From Nymphaea colorata (taxonomy: Eukaryota; Streptophyta; Magnoliopsida; Nymphaeales; Nymphaeaceae), in NCBI RefSeq assembly GCF_008831285.2, contig NC_045139.1:34321706-34385705 (forward strand): 64,000 nt of DNA, written 5' to 3'. The notes below the pieces were generated by a model. It ran no database searches, was not told where the DNA came from, and worked only from the letters and a program-made list of their open reading frames with translations. Shown piece by piece: positions 55,838 to 64,000 of this stretch (its first letter is position 1; every line of letters begins with the position of its first letter). Both the position numbers and the translations under genes were made by a program.

Positions 55838-58800
55838 CTACTGCCCATTCACTTCAAATTTTTCTGACTCCAGCTCCGGCCGGTATCTGTATTTGTATTT
55901 CTTGGCCGCATATAGGAAAACACCAAAATTAATCAGGCTAAGAACAGTAAGCAACCAGTAAAAGTAGTCGAACCTTCCCAAGTTTATATTTCGACTTAGC
56001 CATTGAGAGGATCCCAGCTTTGGAGAAACAGCTTCAACAATGTTGTTTATTATAGTGGCTACAAAACAGCCTAAGCCCCCAGCTACAGCTGCATATGCAG
56101 AAGCGATGCTTCTCATGGCATCAGGGGCCTCCTGGTAGAGAAATTCAAGCAGCCCAACAATGCAAAACACTTCAGCTAAGCCTATAAGGCAATATTGGAT
56201 CAACAACCAATATGCACTCATATGAGGCATCGGTTTCAAGAAATTGAACTCGAATCCGTGCTCGACTGCATAGTTCCTCCTGTACCTCTCGAAAATTCCA
56301 GCCCATAACACAGACAGGATTGAGAGCACCAGACCTATTCCAACCCTTTGGAGCTGTGAAAGCCCTCGAGGATGACCTGTGATTCTGCGGCACATCGGAA
56401 CAATGGCTGTGTAGTAAAGAGATAGAAGAGCAAAGATGCTTAAACCAGGAAAAACAGGCATGCAAGTGACTGGAAGCTTCAGACTTCCCAAGTAAGTATT
56501 CATTGTGTATGCTTGCTGGACTGACAAGGTGAGGAACTCTGTTAGGACAGCACCGAGCATTATGGTGCAGGATGGTACTGGGAGGATCTTAATTAGTATC
56601 TTAACCTCTTCTACTTGAGTAACAGTGCAGAGCCTCCAAGGATTTGGATCTTTCCCATCTTCCTTTGTCTTGAGAGCTGCCTTGTCCAGAAACCTGGCAT
56701 CCAAAAGACCAAAAAAATGAATTGAGATGTAACAGAGAACTGTCTAATCTGGGAACTGCCACTAGAAATCATGAGAAAACTTTATACTGAAAGCACCAAT
56801 TCTGCCCAAATAGTGACCAAATCCAGGTGGACAAAGAAATCCAAGATGCCGTTCATCAAATAAAAAAGCGATTACCTGAAGTCATCAGTATGAGCTATTT
56901 TGGAACTTCCCTTGACAGCAGAATGATTACCAGTAACTTCATATAGACCAACCAATTCGCTGTTGGAGAATGGTACATTTCTCTTGTGAAAGGCAGCCAC
57001 TAACACTTGCGCAACACGTGTCAAAGGGCTTCCTCCTGGTACTCTATGTCTGTATAGAGGTGTGCCTATGAAAAAAACCACATTTGAAATTCCCATAGCT
57101 ATTGCAAGCACACCAAATGCAGCTCCCCAGCCATGGTGCATTTGAATGTAGACAACCAATGTAAATGCAGCTACAGCTCCAAATGTTACAGAAAGGTAGA
57201 AGAAGTTGAAGAATCGATCCAGGTGCCTTTTGTAGTTCTTACTCCTTTCATCAAACTGATCAGCTCCAAATGACGAAACACATGGTCTTATTCCAGCTGC
57301 ACCAAAGGCAGTTATGTACAAGACTGTGTAAAGATAAACAAGCTGCCAGCGTTTTGGAGATTCACAGACGCCTAAAAGCAGTGACAGCTGATCGCAGTGA
57401 GTCTCGCTAGGTGTAAATACGGGCATTGTGGCACATAAAGTTATTGCAGTCAGGCCCTGCATGTGTAATTCAGATTCCAATGAGTGTGATGCATATAATG
57501 AAAAAGAAATGCAAGCAAAGATGTGAATTATGGTCACAGATATGGTATCAAGGATCGTATGCTTGTTTACTAAACCAGTTGCAGGTCATCATTTCACACA
57601 CACAGTGAGACATTTCAAGGCTTAGTCCAAAGTATCAGGACAAAACTACATCATAAGAGGTAGCTAAGCTTTATACAGCCGCTTGGTACCAAGACTTCCA
57701 AGGAAATATCTGAGAGGAGAGGAAGCGAGAGAGGGATCATGATGTACCGGCACATAGGTGCAATCTAAACAGTTAATTATTCTACAGACTAAAAATAAAC
57801 TACCTTTCTCAAGAACTCAGTCGAAATGATATATCATATATGCAAAAAATAAAGCTAGAACAGGTGATCAGCTGCTGCATATAACCTCACTGAACCACTC
57901 ATACAAGACTTTAAAACAAGAAGTAACTAAATTTTTTGAATATTGCCTAAAGTGAGAAGCTAGATAATGGAAGAGGTTTGAAAATAAACATCAGTGGGAT
58001 CAACAATGATGGATTATTGGATCAACGATGATGGGTTACAGTTAGGGAAGGGTCAAAGTTGATGACCAGATCTAATTCCTATAAATCAAAGAGCATCATA
58101 ATTTTCTTTTGAAGTTACAGTTCTTTATTGTTCAAGCTTTGCAGCTATACGGATTCCTGACGAACATAGTTCTGTTCTGCTGATAGCACTCTTTTGTTGG
58201 CTAGATGATAGTGCTTGCACAATCCAAGGACTATAAGAAGTGCTAAGAATATGGTCATGAAATTTTCAGTCCATTAACAAACAAAACCATCTTTGTCCAT
58301 TCAACCTTGGGCTACTATTGATAACAATAATACAATACCAATTGTACTTCAAATATGATGAAAAAGAAAGGAAAACAAACGCAGAGTATATCCTATGATT
58401 GCCATAGTTCCAAATAAGACCCTGACAAAGAGTTTGAGATTAAAATCCTGTACCTTCCACAGAAAAGAGAAAAACAGCTCCCAACGGTTGCCATTTAAAC
58501 AGATGAATGTTCAGAGCACAGAAGTGCTGTTTTTTGTTAATAAAAAGCCTGTTTTTGTGCAGAGCGGAGAAGAGCTGTTTTTGTTAACAGAATTAGTGTG
58601 CATATTCTGGAATATTATATGTTCACTAGAAAGTATGTTCTAAACGAAGAGATACATGAACAGGATAATGCTTCATCACAACAACGTCCCCATCAGGGGG
58701 TACTACTCATCACTTCATTCCTGATGATGAAGAGGGTGGCAATGAAATCATTTTAAGTCTCGACACATAAGCAGCAGATTATGGTATCTAAGGTTCACAA

Positions 58801-60566
58801 ATATCTGTTCAGACAGACTGTTTCTGCATTCCTATATGCATTTCAGTTGAATGCTATTGTACGTTTCTACAAGTTCAAGCTTGTAATTTCCCAAATAAAC
58901 ATACAAAATCACATCCAAGAAAATTATAACCGTTCTCTATTTCTTTCATCTCTCAAGAACGTTTCGTTTATTTCAAACCGCAATAAAGTTTTTCCCTTTT
59001 CATGGAACCAACTAAAATAAATGCTCAAGGTTCAAGAGCTAAAACTCAAAATACTTTTTATCAGATATTAAAAGCCACCAAGGCGTGCCAACTTGTCCGG
59101 ATCACAGGATGTTTTTGAGAAACCATATTCCCCAGCTACCCTGTCCAACATATCTTGAATTTACCAGTAAGAGTTCTGTCCACCTTGCAAAGGGCTTAAG
59201 ATCCTTTAATTGAAAAAGATAAAGAGTTCACACGCAGGTGGTTCTGCTTCGGATCCCGTCTTGTAATAAAAGAGAGAAAAGTAAGCGTGTCCGGAAACAA
59301 GTTCAGTAAGACGGTGAAGGACTAAAAAATATGATGACTCCTATAATTAAACGCATTAATCACCCAAAGCATCATCTTTCTCTGACATCAGAAAATTTTA
59401 CTCAAGAAGACTTATCTACTCACCTACCTACCGACACTTCATTTACATTCTTGATGTCATCATGCACTGATCGTGCTATATCAGAACGGACACTTACATA
59501 TCATTTATCATTCTTGGACGCGTTTGAATTCCCCAGAACTTGAATATCTGAACCGGATTCCTAAATGCTTATATGTTGACCAGGAATCCTCCAAGAAATC
59601 CAGAAATCAGACCACCCAAACTCCGGAGAGCTCAAAGTCCTGAGCTGCAGGAAACAAACAACACCGGAATCCGAGTACAAGAAGTAGAATCACCCAAGTA
59701 AAGCAGAATCAACGTCAGTTTTATTACACAAAGCAGTGTGGTCATCCATATGATACCCCACATATATATTCTGGAAGCCTCTAGGCTCTATGGTTATAGA
59801 CTTAGCATTTACGATTTTAATGAGTTCCCAAATCCGAATTAATAGCAATGGCTCAAGAACATAAAAAATGCACGATTCACTCTATCAGCAGCGAAGAAAT
59901 CTCGATGAATACAAAGCCACACCACGAAGTGTAAAAACAGAGAACTATAGAGGCAGACACCGACCAATCACGGACAGAAGCGAGGTAGCTACGGAAGGAA
60001 AACTTACAGTGAGATATAAAGTGGTGAAGATGGCGATCGTCCAATATCGGCCGAGGTACGCGTCGGCGATGAACCCGCCGATGAGCGACGAAGCCTGGGA
60101 GATTCCCAGAAAGTTGTTCACGACGTTCGCCGAGGTCGTGAACGGCTGGTGCATCACCTTGAATAGGAAGAGCACCACGTTCACCGCCAGACCAAAGTAC
60201 GCCATCCTCTCCGTCATCTCGTTACCTGAAACAATCCAGACAGAGCCACAACTAAAATCAAAACGGCCACTCACGAACGGAGGCCACCAGGAAACCAACT
60301 GAATTATTGAAAAAGCTGGTACCAAAGATGAAGAACGCGGCAATCCACCCGCCGGTCTTGGACAGGTCCGCGATTGGCCTGCCGTGGACGTCCACCGGCG
60401 TCGTCCCCCCGACTGACCCACCTCCGAAGGTCCTTTGATCGCTCTCCGCGAAGTACCTCTCGAGCTTCTTCCTCCTCTCTTCCTCCGTTTCCGGCGTGGT
60501 CGCCGGAAGAGCCGGTTCGGGCTTGGAACTGGGAGAAGACGAGCCACCCAATTCCATGCTCCCCAT
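55838..60566 (-). CDS. NPF6.1: NRT1/PTR family transporter, NPF6.1-like
   Basis: Minus-strand exons: 60566-60323, 60225-60008, 57456-56876 and 56693-55838. GT-AG junctions are in frame and give 632 residues, near the 620-odd of Arabidopsis NPF6.1. The acidic, Ser/Pro-rich N-terminus leads to GGWIAAFFIFGNEMTERMAYFG. The proton-coupling ExxER motif is intact at residues 84-88. Subfamily blocks include NNFLGISQASS, FGAAGIRPCVSSFGADQFDE, TPLYRHRVPGGSPLTRVAQV, TVTQVEEVKILIK, LSVQQAYTMNT, LLIQYCLIGLAEVFC and NINLGRFDYFYWLL. NPF proteins are proton-coupled, twelve-helix carriers for nitrate, peptides or hormones. The substrate of the 6.1 branch is not clear to me. The start at 60566 is the first in-frame ATG; 60557 is an alternative. 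Intron 2 is 2.55 kb without recognisable elements. Confidence 0.88.
57457..60007 (-). other. intron 2 of the NPF6.1-like gene
   Basis: This 2.55-kb intron separates the first transmembrane hairpins (ending TTLYLT) from GLTAITLCATM. Several open frames up to about 80 codons are present on both strands. They are AT-rich and unrelated to the transporter. No transposon ends were found. Confidence 0.8.
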
Positions 60567-60896
60567 CCTCAACCAGAACACAGACAGAGCCGCCTCTTAA
60601 AACTTCAGCTTCCTCTCCCTCTCTCCCTTCTCGGTACTATAAGCAAAATGCGAAAAAGAGACCGAGAGAATACACCAAATTAAGAGTTCAACCAACTCGG
60701 AAATGTATCACAACCGCGAGAGCGACCGAAATGAATGGCATTGAATGCTTCTCAGCTGCAGCCGAAGACGTCGATGTAATCTCTCTCTCTCTCTCTCTCT
60801 TTTCCTCTGAAGTGAAAATTGGAAACTGTGATTTTTTGTGTTGATGGGCAGTCGGGAATTCGTGTCGATTGTTCTCTGCTCTGCCACAGAGTGAGA

Positions 60897-60938
<42 letters not shown>

Positions 60939-61100
60939 CACCGTGATGGCCGGTGGAAGGGAAGAAGCACGCGATGCAGACGTTGGTGCGAGTGCTGATT
61001 TATTCTGTAGGGAGTGAGGCCTCTGTCTTCCTCTCTGTGGGGCCGCGGTAATGGTGGCGGCAAGGGCAGCGTCGGTTGGTGATGCACAACCCGATTTACT
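60567..61100 (-). promoter_or_regulatory. NPF leader and promoter with CT and GA runs
   Basis: Upstream of the NPF start, the plus strand carries a (CT)10 run at 60781-60800 and a (GA)17 run at 60901-60935. On the coding strand these read GA and CT respectively. GA/CT runs close to transcription starts are common in plant promoters and can bind BPC/GAGA-type factors. No TATA box was identified. Confidence 0.45.
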
Positions 61101-63848
61101 GGTTGATTTTCACTTTCAGTCCTTGAGAATTTAAAAGAAAAACGATATATATAATGCTCCTGATTAGAAAAAGAATCAAAGATTCAAAAAGAAGCTTCTT
61201 CTGAGTATGTAGAGAAATCTTTCACGGCATTAAAAAGGGAGGACTTCGCATTGAAAGCTCATTTATTAATGGATTGGTTCCTCGTTTGCAGATCTATTTG
61301 TTAACTTGCTTGACAGCGTCGTCGATTTGCTAAGGTGGGCGCTAAAAGTACCAGACTACAAAGATATAAAAGCAAGTCGCAGAGTTTAGATCAAGACGTT
61401 AACCATTTAATTTCTCATCTGATAAGAGGAGGAAAGGTTTAACATAAGAGGGAGGGGGGCGTACTCATCCCCAATGGTACTGGCTTAAGAAATTCTGCAT
61501 TTTTTAAAATTATTTTAAAGTACATCTTTACTATTTTAAACATTTACTTCTTACTTTCTCACATGTTCGGAACATGCAATTGTAATTCTGCCACAATTAC
61601 TTTGATCTTTTAACTGTTTTTTTTCATTTGTAGTCAATTGACAAGGGAACTAGTACTATTTTAATTGACGGGAGGTCCATTCAAATCTGATAACAGGTCT
61701 AAACCCGAGCAACAAAAGGAATCAAAGGGAATGAAGGGAAGCTTTCTCGCCCTAGTGGTGGGGTACCCTCCAAGTCAAATCTGGCTGCCACGATGTTTTG
61801 CTTGAAGTTTTTGGCTTGATTTGAACTCAGACCTATTAGGTACCATGAAGAACAAGTATGGTGAGAGTCTGTTTGGACCTTTATTTTTGGGCATATCAGC
61901 TCCCAATTGGTTCTGGACTATTCTGGCCCAATGCCGGCCCCAGGTTCAAAGCTGGTTATATGCATAGGCTCGTGCACAATGCAAAGATATACAAGTTTAC
62001 GTGCATGACAAATTTTTATGAGTGGAACAAAGACCCAATGAAAGTGGGTCAGGGGGACAAATGTAGTGCACAAAAGGCTATGCACGGTGTACACTCAAAC
62101 ACGTAACCATGTCTCTTAAGGTCCCTCAAGAGGTTGATTTTGTATATGGAAGTTAAGCACAAGGATTTATGGTCATCACTATAACCAGATTCAACTATTT
62201 ATCAAACTATCGCAAAATTATCACAAGTAAAGCATAGATCTAGATCTAGCAGATCTAGGTTGTGGGGTGTATATGTAATTGTTTGTGCCGACCCTCATGA
62301 TTTATTTTATTTACATATTGGTTACTCCATAATTTAATTTATTACATATTGGTTACTTTCAAAAATAAGATAGTGCCCTTCGACCACAAATTTCTAACTC
62401 TATCCTTGAGATGAATTTTCTAAAATGTCAACATGGGTGAAAAGGACATGTTTTCTGTTGTAATAAACTCTAGAGATGTAATCATGACTAAGGTGTATAT
62501 CAATAAAAGCTAACATTAAGAGCTAGTGCCCATCATTAAGAGCTAGTGCTCATGGAACTCGGTCCCGCCACATGTGGTGCCCATACCGGACATGCGTGGA
62601 TGACTCAAGTGTCCCTCAACTAAAGAATATTGGCTCCAGCACTGTTGTAGTGAGAAGAAAAGTTGAGTGGCAGTATCTTTGGATTATTCATAACATTTCT
62701 TCGGGTCGGGGTGAGCAAGAGGACTAATCCCACTATCCGAGTAAGAAAAGTTTGCCTCCTTTCTTTTCCTTGCGCTTAAGGTCTTGAGTTATATGATACT
62801 AGAAATGAAATCTTCATGTGCTTCTTCAACTTCGTGTTTGCGCTGTGGCCGTCGGAGCCATGTTTGCCAACACTTCCTACAAAAGCTCTGGTGCCAACAG
62901 TGGGCAAAGAACAAAGTTTTGACTCAATGGCGGCGAATCCAAAGCACAATATTCCAATTTCCAATCTTTATCTTTCCATTGACACTTGTTAGATACGATA
63001 TAAATCAAAGATCTGGCTGGCTGCATATAATGCGTCTGCAACGCTAGGTCGCTTCGAGGCATTGACTACTCTGCAGTTATCACGATTTTTATCACGTTAT
63101 TAACGTGTTTCCCCTTTTTTTTAAATTTATTTATGAAAATATCCCCCGAGCCTTGGCTGGTAGTGAAATGAGTCGCGTCAGCACGCGGCTTCGGCCCAGG
63201 CGGCGGCATTGACCCGCCGGCTTCGCGTTCCCACGAACAAAACGAGGCCTCCGATTGTAACGGGAAAAAAAGTTGGAAGAACAAAAAAGAAAAACTTTAA
63301 ACAACCTAGCTGTACTTCGTCCGCGTGATGCCAATTTATCGGCACGCTGGTACTTTTCAAAGTATCGTGCAGGCCCCTGAATGCCTTTTTCCAAAGGTAA
63401 GTTGAGGTGGGGTTCATATCATTCCGGTAGGTTGGCTGACCTTGCATTAAATACCCATTTAAGTCCCGCTGTGAATCTAACGAATAAATAAATATATATA
63501 TGGAGGCACCCGTGGCCGGCTAGATATTTATAAGAAGAATTGGTTTCATACAAGCCAAGTTTTTCAATAAGTTTTGAAAATTAGGTTTGTCGTTTGGAGT
63601 AATATACATAAAACTTAGTTTTGTTATAAGTTATAAATGACTTAAAAGGGATAAAAACAAGTTTTGTCAATAACTACATTTTTCTCAAATTCCACTTTTT
63701 GATGGGCACCCAAAAATTCAACCTGTCATGTCTAATCTACCACGATGAATGAATGCTTAAAACAAAAACAAGAAAAAAAATATTTTAATATTTTTTTTAA
63801 CCATCCATTTGCATTAGATGGATGATCTGATTAAATGGGTAGGTGACT

Positions 63849-63896
<48 letters not shown>

Positions 63897-64000
63897 GAGA
63901 GAGAGAGAGAGAGGAAGTATCAACATGTAACACTTAAGTCGGCCTGTGTCCCTTATAAGCACTACTAGGTCCTACCCTAGCTCAAATGTTTGGAAACACT
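61101..64000. other. intergenic region to the window edge
   Basis: No gene is supported. The section 63150-63450 is unusually GC-rich for this spacer and has overlapping minus-strand frames, but none resembles a known protein. It might be promoter or leader of a gene beyond the window. The stretch 61480-63000 shows nothing nameable. Confidence 0.4.
63851..63913. repeat. compound (AT)n-(GA)n microsatellite
   Basis: About 42 bases of AT repeat, a short AAAA link, and then about 18 bases of GA repeat. Confidence 0.95.

Noticed and set aside
59868-60844. Plus-strand frames of 144 and 156 codons
   Set aside because: They are antisense shadows of NPF exons 1 and 2.
63131-63447. GC-rich minus-strand frames near the right edge
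   Set aside because: They overlap each other in different frames without recognisable motifs. They could be leader of an outside gene, which cannot be tested here.
1-64000. CRISPR array, bacterial operon or organelle insertion
   Set aside because: No regularly spaced identical repeats, no prokaryotic gene packing, and no recognisable plastid or mitochondrial gene was seen. The window is ordinary plant nuclear DNA.

Overview
This is a nuclear genomic window from a flowering plant. The genes are intron-rich with GT-AG splice sites. The proteins are plant families (a NEF1-like exine protein, an RPK2-type LRR receptor kinase, an NPF nitrate/peptide transporter). The spaces between genes are AT-rich and carry microsatellites and decayed transposons. 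I cannot name the species. Low gene density and long introns argue against a compact genome such as Arabidopsis.

Layout. 1-1.7 kb: two decayed tandem arrays, then the upstream region of gene 1. 1.7-15.8 kb (+): a NEF1-like multi-pass membrane protein in four coding exons. Its first intron is 9.6 kb and holds a Ty3/gypsy remnant, a MITE inserted inside that remnant, a second MITE of the same family, a hAT-like MITE with its 8-bp target duplication, and a local tandem repeat. 18.2-21.9 kb (-): a small RNF4-like RING protein with an acidic SUMO-interaction-like segment. 21.9-36.0 kb: a gene-poor interval with MITEs, SINE-like fragments and microsatellites. 36.1-39.4 kb (+): an intact single-exon RPK2-like receptor kinase. 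41.3-42.1 kb (+): a two-exon secreted protein of the At4g14100-like family. 45.0-50.5 kb (-): a sixteen-exon DUF3754 (TMEM143-type) membrane protein. 50.5-55.8 kb: repeat-rich spacer. 55.8-60.6 kb (-): an NPF6.1-like transporter in four exons. 60.6-64 kb: spacer ending in a compound AT/GA microsatellite.

The genes do not form one pathway. Eukaryotic neighbours are usually independent, and nothing here suggests a cluster. The notable positional fact is that NEF1-like and NPF6.1-like genes share the window. From memory, their Arabidopsis counterparts (At5g13390 and At5g13400) are immediate neighbours, so this looks like an ancient linkage later opened by about 40 kb carrying four other genes. 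I found no CRISPR array, prokaryotic system, tRNA, rRNA or previously undescribed multi-gene system. The most informative unusual structure is the transposon-filled first intron of the NEF1-like gene. All exon coordinates come from reading splice sites and protein continuity by eye, not from transcripts.
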